Assembly (NCBI GenBank): GCA_016206405.1 | Contig: JACQRQ010000130.1 | Location: forward strand, 1-8,557 | DNA: 8,557 nucleotides | Reading direction: 5' to 3' | Source: Elusimicrobiota bacterium | Lineage (GTDB): Bacteria; Elusimicrobiota; Elusimicrobia; O2-12-FULL-59-9 | Translations under genes and position numbers: made by a program | The notes under the pieces: model-generated | What the model was told of the DNA's origin: nothing | Database searches by the model: none | Seen by the model: the letters and a program-made list of their open reading frames with translations, nothing else | Shown: positions 1 through 5,688 of the stretch, one piece after another | How the letters are laid out: each line of letters opens with the position of its first letter | Position numbering within the stretch: the stretch's first letter is position 1

Positions 1-245
1 AAGGCGCCGCGCCCCAGGGCCATGGTCAGGATGTAGCCGGGAATCTTGGGGGCGGCGGGATGCTGCTCGACCTCTTTGGGAACCGAGAGTTCCTTTGAAG
101 CCGAGATCTCGGACTGGAGTTGGATTTCAGTGCTATCGGGCCTTCGCGAGGGTTTGTCTTCGGGCTCGTTCGGGGGATTTGAATCGGTCATGGCATCGGG
201 ATGATTTTGATTTTGTAGCATTCCTACGGGTTGCTTTGCAAACAT
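1..245 (-). CDS. Probable Ser/Thr protein kinase, N-terminal fragment
   Basis: The minus strand has an open frame of 81 codons from an ATG at 243-245 that runs off the left edge. The first ~65 residues are polar and rich in Pro, Glu, Ser and Asn, so probably disordered and cytoplasmic. They are followed by IPGYILTMALGRGA, which resembles the start of a Hanks-type kinase domain: a 'GY-x-L' entry strand and then the glycine-rich ATP loop (LGRGAxG). The next base pair of the last codon (TT) is compatible with Phe, giving GRGAFG. The catalytic HRD and DFG segments lie outside the window, so the call rests on the P-loop alone. The start is uncertain. AGGAGG at 246-251 abuts the first ATG with no spacing, and in-frame ATGs at 221 and 191 are alternatives. 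The gene is divergent from the glycosyltransferase at 293. Another P-loop-like protein cannot be excluded. Confidence 0.6.
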   Translation of the reverse strand, partial: MFAKQPVGMLQNQNHPDAMTDSNPPNEPEDKPSRRPDSTEIQLQSEISASKELSVPKEVEQHPAAPKIPGYILTMALGRGA

Positions 246-254
246 CCTCCTGGT

Positions 255-283
255 TTGTTTCCCATGGGTCAAAGTGATAATAT
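255..283 (+). promoter_or_regulatory. Candidate promoter for the glycosyltransferase unit
   Basis: A TTGTTT box at 255-260 is separated by 17 bp from TAATAT at 278-283, which is preceded by TG at 275-276 (extended -10 form). GATAAT at 276-281 is an overlapping alternative. The predicted start site falls about 3 nt before the ATG at 293, and there is no Shine-Dalgarno site there, so the transcript would be nearly leaderless. It lies in the 47-bp gap between divergent genes. Confidence 0.45.
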
Positions 284-292
284 ACCGTCGCG

Positions 293-1318
293 ATGGGTCA
301 AAAACCGTTCGTTTCCTTCCTGGTTTTGAATTTCAATGGACGGGAAATTCTTAGGGATTGCCTGTCGTCGCTTTTGGCCCAGACCGACCCGGATTTTGAG
401 GTGGTCCTGGTCGACAACGGGTCCCGGACCCCGTGCGAGCCCTATATTCCGGAGGGCCTCAAAAGCCGGCTGCGCTTGATCAAGACCCCCCACAACCTGG
501 GGTTCGCCGGCGGCCACAACGTGGGCATCGAGGCGGCCCGGGCCGGCTGGATCGTGCTGGTCTCCAACGACGTAGCTTTGGAGCCGGATTTCCTCGCCGC
601 CTTCAGGCGCGAGGCCGGGCGCTGGGCGCAATATAAGATGTTCAACGCCCAGGTGATTTTGAAAGGGTTTCCGCAGGTCATTGACGCCACCGGCCTAGAG
701 CTCTTTTGGGATGGGGTGGCCCGCTGCCGGGGCTGGCAGGAGGACAAGCGGCTTTATCAGGACTCCGCCGAGGTGCTGGGACCTTCCGGCTCCGTCCCCA
801 TCATCCACCGGGACATATTCGAGCGGGTCGGTCTCTTAGACGAGAGTTTTTTCTGCTTCGCCGAGGACACCGATTTCGCCCTGCGCGCACAATGGCAGGG
901 CATCGCCTCGCGCTATCTGCCCTCCGTAGGCGCCAGCCACATTCGCTCCGCCACGATCGGGCGCCATTCGGAGCAAAAGGCCTATTTGGTGGAGCGCAAT
1001 CACATCTGGGTGGCGTGGAAGAATTTTCCGCTGCGCCTGCTTTTGCTCATGCCCTTTTTCACGGCCTTCCGTTACGCGCTGCAGGGGTGGGCGGCCATGA
1101 CGGGCCAAGGGATTCCGGGAAATTTCGTGCGCGCGTATTCGCGGCGGAAACTGGCGCTGATTCTCCTGAAGGCCTATTGGGACGCTTTCCGGCGCCTGCC
1201 TGAAATGCTCGAAAAACGGCGCCGGATACGGGCTTCCCGGAAAATCAGCAGTTTTGAATTCATGCGGATTTTGCGCCGCCACTGCCTCAGTTGGAGGGAT
1301 TTTGCCTTTAAGGACTGA
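293..1318 (+). CDS. Family 2 glycosyltransferase (rhamnosyltransferase-like)
   Basis: This 341-residue cytoplasmic GT-A enzyme is predicted to transfer a sugar from a nucleotide-sugar donor to an envelope or extracellular glycan. Motifs appear in the family order. They are the N-terminal strand with NFNG at 13-16, the nucleotide-binding VDNGS at 40-44, NLGFAGGHNVG at 68-78, SND at 91-93 in the position of the metal-binding DXD, and EDTD at 191-194 as the catalytic acidic pair region. H216 and RNH at 235-237 also match the GT2 rhamnosyltransferase-like group. Residues ~245-265 are hydrophobic and may sit at the membrane, and the C-terminus is very basic (residues ~300-330). The ATG at 293 begins the conserved first strand and has no Shine-Dalgarno site. 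The downstream membrane glycosyltransferase overlaps its 3' end, so the two are probably co-transcribed. The sugar donor and acceptor cannot be told from sequence. Confidence 0.9.
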   Translation: MGQKPFVSFLVLNFNGREILRDCLSSLLAQTDPDFEVVLVDNGSRTPCEPYIPEGLKSRLRLIKTPHNLGFAGGHNVGIEAARAGWIVLVSNDVALEPDFLAAFRREAGRWAQYKMFNAQVILKGFPQVIDATGLELFWDGVARCRGWQEDKRLYQDSAEVLGPSGSVPIIHRDIFERVGLLDESFFCFAEDTDFALRAQWQGIASRYLPSVGASHIRSATIGRHSEQKAYLVERNHIWVAWKNFPLRLLLLMPFFTAFRYALQGWAAMTGQGIPGNFVRAYSRRKLALILLKAYWDAFRRLPEMLEKRRRIRASRKISSFEFMRILRRHCLSWRDFAFKD

Positions 1319-3050
1319 GCCGGCGGGCGGTTGGGTTCGTTGGAAAGGCCTTGCGCTTCCCGTCGGCCTGATCCTTCTGGCCGCGTGGCTCGCCTCGGCC
1401 AACAGCCTTCGCAACGGCTTTCTTTTCGACGACCGCTCCGCGATCGTTGAAAACCCGAAGGTGACCCAAGCCGATTGGTCCGGCATCTGGCGCGAACCTT
1501 CCTGGTTTCCCTTGAAGGGGGACCGCGGCTGGCGGCCTCTGACGACTTCCAGCTTCGCCTTCGATTGGCTCATCCACGGGCCCAAGCCCGCCTATTTCCG
1601 CGCCAAAAATATTCTGCTCCACGGCCTTAATTCCGTCCTGGTGTTTCAAATGGCGCGGCTCCTGCAGTGCTCGCCTTACGCGAGTCTGGCCGCGGGCTTG
1701 TTGTTCGCCCTGCACCCGGCGCATACGGAGGTGCTCAACCCCATCGTGGGCCGCGGCGACCTTTTGACGACCGCCTGCTTTCTTTTGGCGCTTTGGGCCT
1801 ATGTCCGGGGACGGACCCTCGCCGCGCTGCTGATATTCGCCTTCAGCTTTTTGGTCAAGGAAAACACGGTGACGTTTTTGTTCATGCTGCCGGTCTTGGA
1901 CATTTATTTTTTCCGCCGGCTGCGGCTCAAGAATTATCTGCTTTTCGGCGCGGTGCTGGCGGGCTACCTCTGCCTGAGGCGCTTCGTGGCCGGGGAATTC
2001 ATGCCCACGGCCCAGGCCACCAATCCGTGGGACAATCCGCTGATCTCCTTGACGGCCGGCGGCCGCGCGTCCAATGCCCTTTTTGTCGCCGCGCGCTACG
2101 TCTTCCTCCTTTTCGTGCCCTATCCCCTCTCCGCCGATTACAGCTACAACGCGATCCCGATGCTGCCGGTCCTCTCGGCGAGAAATGTCTGCGCCGGGGC
2201 GCTGCTGGCGGGGTCGGCGGCGGGGCTGGCGTGGTGGTCGCTCCGAAATTGGAGGGCCGGCTTTTTGGCGCTCTTTTTCGCCCTGACTTTCGCTTTGGTT
2301 TCCAACATCCCTTTTCCCATCGGCACCGTGATGGCCGACAGGCTGCTGTATTTGCCTTCGGCGGCCTTCTGCGTCTTGGCGGCCCTGGGCTTTGAGGCGG
2401 CTTGGCTTCCCCGCGGCTGTGGGCGGCTCCTTCTGGCGCTCTATCTGGCCTTCTACGCGGTGTTGACCCTGGAACGAAACAAGGACTGGGCCTCGGACGC
2501 GGCGCTTTTTAAGCGCACCCTTGAAACCTCCCCCCATTCGGCCAAGGCAATGGTCAACGCCGGCAAGATTTATTTGGAGGAGGGAAATTTTGAGTTGGCC
2601 CGCGATCTGAACCTGAAGGCCATCGAGTTGAACGGCCTGCCTTCCCTGCCCTACAGCAATTTAGGTTTGGCCTATAAGGGTTTGCGCCGCTACGCCGAGG
2701 CGGAAAAGGCTTTTTGGGAGGCCATACAAAGGGACCCCGAGAGCTTGGACGGCTATGTCAACCTTGGGATCATCTACGGGGAACAATACCGCTATGACGA
2801 CGCCATCGCCTTATTCACCCGGGCCCTGGCGCTGCGCCCCGGCGCCGCGAAAATCCATTACAACATGGCCTTCACCTACAAGCTTAAGGGCGGCTATATG
2901 CTCAAAACGGAGAAGCGGCGGGAGGCGCACGCGCTTTTCAGGAAAGCCCTGGAGCATTATGACGCGGCCGTCTTGATCGACCCCGGCTACTCCCAGGCGG
3001 TCTCCCAACGGCAGAGTCTCAGCGAAGCGCTAGCGGGCCCGAAACTTTAA
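1302..3050 (+). CDS. TMTC-like membrane glycosyltransferase with C-terminal TPRs
   Basis: This is a polytopic GT-C type membrane protein resembling TPR-containing O-mannosyltransferases (TMTC/DUF1736-like). Positions here count from the TTG at 1302 (582 aa). A hydrophobic segment at ~17-33 is followed by FLFDD at 40-44, whose Asp pair matches the first-loop acidic motif of GT-C enzymes. Then come WRPLTT at 77-82, ALHPAHTE at 136-143, GRGDLL at 150-155, VKENTVT at 185-191 and the late NIPFPIGTVMADRLLYLP at 335-352. All are landmarks of this family between some ten membrane helices. About four TPR units occupy ~410-570, probably on the outer face, where they could bind protein substrate. The start is uncertain. 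TTG at 1302 has GGAGGG at 1293-1298, 3 nt away, and leaves a 17-nt overlap with the upstream gene. The frame is also open from a TTG at 1254, which has no ribosome site. Lipid-linked mannose as donor is inferred from the family. Confidence 0.85.
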   Translation: MPLRTEPAGGWVRWKGLALPVGLILLAAWLASANSLRNGFLFDDRSAIVENPKVTQADWSGIWREPSWFPLKGDRGWRPLTTSSFAFDWLIHGPKPAYFRAKNILLHGLNSVLVFQMARLLQCSPYASLAAGLLFALHPAHTEVLNPIVGRGDLLTTACFLLALWAYVRGRTLAALLIFAFSFLVKENTVTFLFMLPVLDIYFFRRLRLKNYLLFGAVLAGYLCLRRFVAGEFMPTAQATNPWDNPLISLTAGGRASNALFVAARYVFLLFVPYPLSADYSYNAIPMLPVLSARNVCAGALLAGSAAGLAWWSLRNWRAGFLALFFALTFALVSNIPFPIGTVMADRLLYLPSAAFCVLAALGFEAAWLPRGCGRLLLALYLAFYAVLTLERNKDWASDAALFKRTLETSPHSAKAMVNAGKIYLEEGNFELARDLNLKAIELNGLPSLPYSNLGLAYKGLRRYAEAEKAFWEAIQRDPESLDGYVNLGIIYGEQYRYDDAIALFTRALALRPGAAKIHYNMAFTYKLKGGYMLKTEKRREAHALFRKALEHYDAAVLIDPGYSQAVSQRQSLSEALAGPKL

Positions 3051-3653
3051 CGGCAGGAAGGCGAATTTTCGTTTGTGATGGAAAGCCTGCTGCAGCAGTT
3101 TTTGAAGCGTCGTTCGGGGAAGGCCGATGACGTTGTCGAGGGCGCCTTCCACCTTTTCTATGAAAGGGTCGCCGGCGTCCTGCACCGAATACGCGCCGGA
3201 TTTGTCATGGTTTTTGAGCGCCATTTTTCTTAGGTCTTCGGGGGCGAACTTTCTCGCCTTGACCCGGCTCATCTCGGCGCCGATCCAGGACTTTTGATCC
3301 TCGGCCCGGACGACGGCCACTCCCGTGTAAACCCGCTGCCAGGTGCCGTTGAGCCGCCGCAATATTCTCTCCGCGTCCTTGGCGTTTTTGGGCTTGCCGA
3401 GAATTTTCTTCCGGCAGACGACCAACGTGTCGGCCCCGATCACCACGCCCGTTTTCATTCGCCGGGCGACCGCGCGCGCTTTGCGCATCGCCAGTTCCTG
3501 CACCTTGAGGCGCGGCGCGCCGTGGCCGGACCTTTCGGCGATATGGCTCGGGCGGACGATAAAATTTATCCGCATGCTTTTAAGCAGTTTTTTCCGCTGC
3601 GGCGAGGCCGAGGCGAGGACGATGGGCAGGAGCGTATCGGCGCGGGGGCTCAT
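3030..3653 (-). CDS. maf: Maf family nucleoside triphosphate pyrophosphatase (dTTP/UTP type)
   Basis: Maf proteins hydrolyse non-canonical and some canonical NTPs to monophosphates and are linked to septum control and house-cleaning of nucleotide pools; they act in the cytoplasm. The 207-residue product carries the full signature: LASASPQR at 13-20, GADTLVV at 73-79 with the catalytic Asp at 75, LGKP at 85-88, TGVAV at 110-114, SGAYSVQ at 152-158 and NVIGLP at 174-179. Gln158 in the 'GAY-x-x-Q' position matches the YhdE dTTP/UTP branch rather than the YceF m7GTP branch, which has SEG there; that substrate assignment is inference. The ATG overlaps the stop of the DUF4321 gene as TGATG with no Shine-Dalgarno site, so translational coupling is likely. 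Its 3' end overlaps the convergent TPR glycosyltransferase by 21 bp. The C-terminal ~15 residues are a basic extension beyond the usual end. Confidence 0.95.
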   Translation of the reverse strand: MSPRADTLLPIVLASASPQRKKLLKSMRINFIVRPSHIAERSGHGAPRLKVQELAMRKARAVARRMKTGVVIGADTLVVCRKKILGKPKNAKDAERILRRLNGTWQRVYTGVAVVRAEDQKSWIGAEMSRVKARKFAPEDLRKMALKNHDKSGAYSVQDAGDPFIEKVEGALDNVIGLPRTTLQKLLQQAFHHKRKFAFLPLKFRAR

Positions 3654-3916
3654 CAGTGAAACAGAGTCTTAAAGGTGACCGCGGAAACGATCATCCCGAT
3701 GACGCTGGTGACGTTGAAGCGCAGCAGGCAGCCCAGCGTGATCTCGATCACCCGCAGGTCGAGAACGGTCGGGTTTAATCCCGCCGCGATTTCGGTGGCG
3801 AGCAGGTCGTGGATCTGCCCCTGCGGAAAGGTGATGGCCAAGAACTTCCCCAGAAAACTTCCAATCAAGGCGCCGACAACGACGATCACGACGAAAGACA
3901 TTGTGCTCTTAAACAT
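3653..3916 (-). CDS. DUF4321 small membrane protein
   Basis: This is an 87-residue predicted inner-membrane protein of unknown function. It has a hydrophobic segment at ~5-25 rich in Val, Ile and Gly (GALIGSFLGKF), a central loop containing NPTVLDLRVIEITLG, and a second hydrophobic segment from ~60 to the end (VTSVIGMIVSAVTF). The 'LDL-x-V-x-x-x-x-LG' core between two membrane helices and the size match my recollection of the DUF4321 family, commonly found beside maf. Here its stop codon overlaps the maf start (TGATG), so the two are coupled. I chose the ATG at 3914-3916 because GGGAGG lies 11 nt upstream. An in-frame GTG at 3923-3925 would sit only 2 nt from that site. The cutA stop lies 24 bp upstream on the same strand. 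The role is unknown; the linkage suggests an accessory to envelope growth or division. Confidence 0.75.
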   Translation of the reverse strand: MFKSTMSFVVIVVVGALIGSFLGKFLAITFPQGQIHDLLATEIAAGLNPTVLDLRVIEITLGCLLRFNVTSVIGMIVSAVTFKTLFH

Positions 3917-3940
3917 GATTTCCACGGCCTCCCGCCGGCC

Positions 3941-4297
3941 TCATTTCCGCGCCCGGCCCGGCGCTTTGCCCATCGACAGGTCGATCCAGCGCAGATAGGC
4001 GGCGCCGCCCTCCGCGATCGGCAGGCTGATCACCTCGCACACGTCGTAGGAATGCTGCTTGACGACGAATTGCGTCAGCCTTGATATTTTTTCGCGGCGC
4101 GATTTGATCACAAGCAGATGCTCCGCGGCCTTGTCGATCTTCCCCGCCCACCAAAAATGCGACTCGATGCCGGGGATGATGTTCACGCACGCCGCCAGTT
4201 TTTTCCGCAAAAGGCCCCGCGCGATCTTGACCCCTTCTTCTTTGGAGCCCACGCTGACCAGGACGACCCGGTACGGGCTTAAAATCTCGCGGTCCAT
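3941..4297 (-). CDS. cutA: CutA1 divalent-cation tolerance protein
   Basis: CutA1 proteins are small trimeric ferredoxin-like proteins implicated in copper tolerance and, by fold, related to PII signalling proteins; their exact biochemical role is unsettled. The 118-residue product has the family core in order: VVLVSVGSKEEG at 11-22, LAACVNIIPGIES at 34-46, the aromatic FWWAGKID at 48-55, E59, VIKSRR at 63-68, the metal-site region HSYDVCEV at 82-89 (family form HPYEVPEI), and YLRWI at 101-105. The N-terminal eight residues and the basic tail after W104 are slight extensions. There is no clear Shine-Dalgarno site before the ATG. A 48-bp gap separates it from the upstream doxX-like gene on the same strand, and DUF4321 and maf follow, so it probably sits mid-operon. 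The substitutions Pro to Ser at 83 and Pro to Cys at 87 near the conserved His are mild departures from the consensus. Confidence 0.93.
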   Translation of the reverse strand: MDREILSPYRVVLVSVGSKEEGVKIARGLLRKKLAACVNIIPGIESHFWWAGKIDKAAEHLLVIKSRREKISRLTQFVVKQHSYDVCEVISLPIAEGGAAYLRWIDLSMGKAPGRARK

Positions 4298-4345
4298 ACG
4301 AATCGCTTAACGCGGGAACTATGCTACTAAATGGCCCGCCGGCAT

Positions 4346-4738
4346 TCAAGGCGAATCGCCGTCTGCGGCGATCACGTACAGGAGCCCGCCCAGAATGCTC
4401 ATGTTTTTGAGAAACATGAGCGTCTGGAAAGTCTCCGAAAAGCGGGCGTGGAAGGTCAGCGTGGCCGCCACGAGAAAGATAAGGAGGGCTTTGGCTCCCC
4501 AAGCGGTTTTGACGCCCGCCAGCAGAGACAAGCCGCCGAGAAATTCCACCGAAACCGCCAGCGCGGCGGCGGCCGACGCCGCCGGAACGCCGTAACCGGC
4601 AAGATAGGCCCGGGTCGCGCCGAAATTGCAGATTTTTCCCGCCCCGGAAGCGAGGAAGATGAGCGCGATGAGGACGCGGGCCAGGGGCTCCATGAAGCCC
4701 GTCCAGAAATCAGCGGAAGCGCCGCCGTTATTACGCAT
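4346..4738 (-). CDS. DoxX family membrane protein
   Basis: A 130-residue predicted four-helix inner-membrane protein of the DoxX/MauE-like superfamily. Hydrophobic segments fall at ~18-33, ~55-72, ~78-95 and ~110-124. Family landmarks are the first-helix pattern LIFLASGAGKICNF, the YGVP turn before helix 2, VEFLGGLSLLAGV in helix 2, TFHARF after helix 3, and the FLKNMSILGGLL motif that begins helix 4. DoxX proteins are associated with thiol or redox stress and quinone-linked electron transfer, but this member's reaction is unknown. I placed the start at the ATG 4736-4738. AGGA lies 9 nt upstream; the frame is also open six codons further to a TTG at 4756, and a later ATG precedes EPLARV. It is the first gene of the run ending in maf and is divergent from the CPBP protease. 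A stable hairpin lies inside its 3' part. Confidence 0.85.
   Translation of the reverse strand: MRNNGGASADFWTGFMEPLARVLIALIFLASGAGKICNFGATRAYLAGYGVPAASAAAALAVSVEFLGGLSLLAGVKTAWGAKALLIFLVAATLTFHARFSETFQTLMFLKNMSILGGLLYVIAADGDSP
4397..4421. repeat. 10-bp perfect inverted repeat inside the doxX-like gene
   Basis: GCTCATGTTT (4397-4406) and AAACATGAGC (4412-4421) are exact complements around a 5-nt loop. The element lies wholly within codons of the conserved LMFLKNMS stretch. There is no U-tract in either direction, so it is not a normal terminator. It may be a chance product of the repeated Met codon context. Confidence 0.5.
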
Positions 4739-4794
4739 AACGCTATATCCTACCAATTATTTCTGCGAGGGTTGCGGGCACCTAACGGATGTAT

Positions 4795-4800
4795 TAGCAT
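4795..4800 (+). promoter_or_regulatory. Weak -10-like hexamer before the CPBP protease
   Basis: TAGCAT (TANNNT type) ends 6 nt before the ATG at 4807 and no Shine-Dalgarno site is present. The position matches that seen before mtnA. No good -35 box is visible (TTGCGG at 4772-4777 is poorly spaced), so this is only a candidate. Confidence 0.25.
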
Positions 4801-4806
4801 TTTCGT

Positions 4807-5688
4807 ATGAGCTTTCCGGCGGCCGTATTGGTCCTGATTTTGCCGGTGATTGTGTATCTCTCCTTTGCCCATGGCCGCTTGTGGGAGCGTTGGGAACGGC
4901 GCGCGCCTGCCTTGTGGGCGGTCTATCTTTTCTCGCTTTGGGCCTATCAAGCTTTCGTTTCCGCCTGCAAGGCGCCGCCAGCCCAGTTTGAGTCTTCCCT
5001 GATTTTTTTGATTTATTTGCTGCTGCCTTGCGGGCTGCTGCACCAAACGCGCGGTTTAAAGCCCGGCGCGCGCGGCGCCGCGGCGTTGGCGGCGCTGCTT
5101 TTGTTTTGGCTTCCGATGGAGTTTGAGCGCCTCCCTCCGGTGAGTTTGCCGGGAGAGGCGGGCCTGGACCTCAATAAGCTCCTGGCTGTCGCGGCCGCCA
5201 TGTATTTTTTCATTATCGATGCGCGGCTTGATGGCGTCGGCATGGTTTTTCCCGCCGCCGCCGCGGATTGGCGGCGGACCGCCTTGGAGTTCGTTTTTTG
5301 CGCCGCCCTGCTCGTCCCGCTGGGTTTTGGCATCGGGTTTGTCGCCTGGAATCCGCGCTTCGGCGGCGCCGCCTACGAATTGCTCAAGCCGGCCGGGATT
5401 TTCGCCCTGACCGCCGTGCCTGAGGAGTTTCTTTTCAGGGGAGTGCTGCAGAACTGCATCGAGAAAATCACCGGCAGGAGGACTCTGGCGCTGGTTGCCG
5501 CGGCGGCGATTTTCGGCCTATCGCATTTCAACACGCCCCCCATCCCCAACTGGAAATACGTTTTTCTGGCGTGCGTGGCGGGGATTTTTTATGGGCGGGC
5601 GTATCGCGGCACGGGCTCCATCCTCGCTTCGGCCGCCGTGCACACGCTCGTCGACTGGCTGTGGATCAGCTTGTTTGTGCCCGCTTGA
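4807..5688 (+). CDS. CPBP family intramembrane glutamic endopeptidase
   Basis: A 293-residue polytopic membrane protein of the CAAX-prenyl-protease/bacteriocin-processing (CPBP, Abi) family, related to Rce1. About eight hydrophobic segments are visible. The C-terminal catalytic core is complete: EEFLFR with E206, E207 and R211, then LSHF with H240, and HTLVD with H279 and D283. These are motifs 1, 2 and 3 of the family, so the protein should be active as an intramembrane protease. The N-terminal ~150 residues form an extra four- or five-helix region of no recognised domain. In bacteria such enzymes process peptides or anchor-site proteins, and the substrate here is unknown. The start ATG has no Shine-Dalgarno site. 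The gene stands alone on the plus strand, divergent from doxX and overlapping the convergent mtnA tail by 23 bp. No peptide or bacteriocin gene is adjacent, so an immunity role has no local support. Confidence 0.9.
   Translation: MSFPAAVLVLILPVIVYLSFAHGRLWERWERRAPALWAVYLFSLWAYQAFVSACKAPPAQFESSLIFLIYLLLPCGLLHQTRGLKPGARGAAALAALLLFWLPMEFERLPPVSLPGEAGLDLNKLLAVAAAMYFFIIDARLDGVGMVFPAAAADWRRTALEFVFCAALLVPLGFGIGFVAWNPRFGGAAYELLKPAGIFALTAVPEEFLFRGVLQNCIEKITGRRTLALVAAAAIFGLSHFNTPPIPNWKYVFLACVAGIFYGRAYRGTGSILASAAVHTLVDWLWISLFVPA

Noticed and set aside
836..1585. 249-codon minus-strand open frame across the GT2/TPR gene junction
   Set aside because: Shadow frame with no recognisable domain, covering well-supported genes on the other strand.
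1308..2537. 409-codon open frame on the minus strand
   Set aside because: Lies antisense to the TPR glycosyltransferase in GC-rich DNA. The product is a low-complexity Gly, Arg and Gln-rich string with no family motif, whereas the plus-strand frame has clear GT-C motifs.
4355..4372. 7-bp hairpin (ATCGCCG / CGGCGAT) near the end of doxX, considered as a terminator
   Set aside because: It lies inside the coding sequence, is short and has no U-tract on either strand.
3909..4502. 197-codon minus-strand open frame over cutA and doxX
   Set aside because: Same strand but a different frame from CutA and DoxX, both of which show full family signatures. Treated as a shadow.
4807..5688. CPBP protein as a bacteriocin immunity or abortive-infection gene
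   Set aside because: No peptide, transporter or regulator gene is adjacent and the surroundings are housekeeping genes, so only the general protease call is supported.
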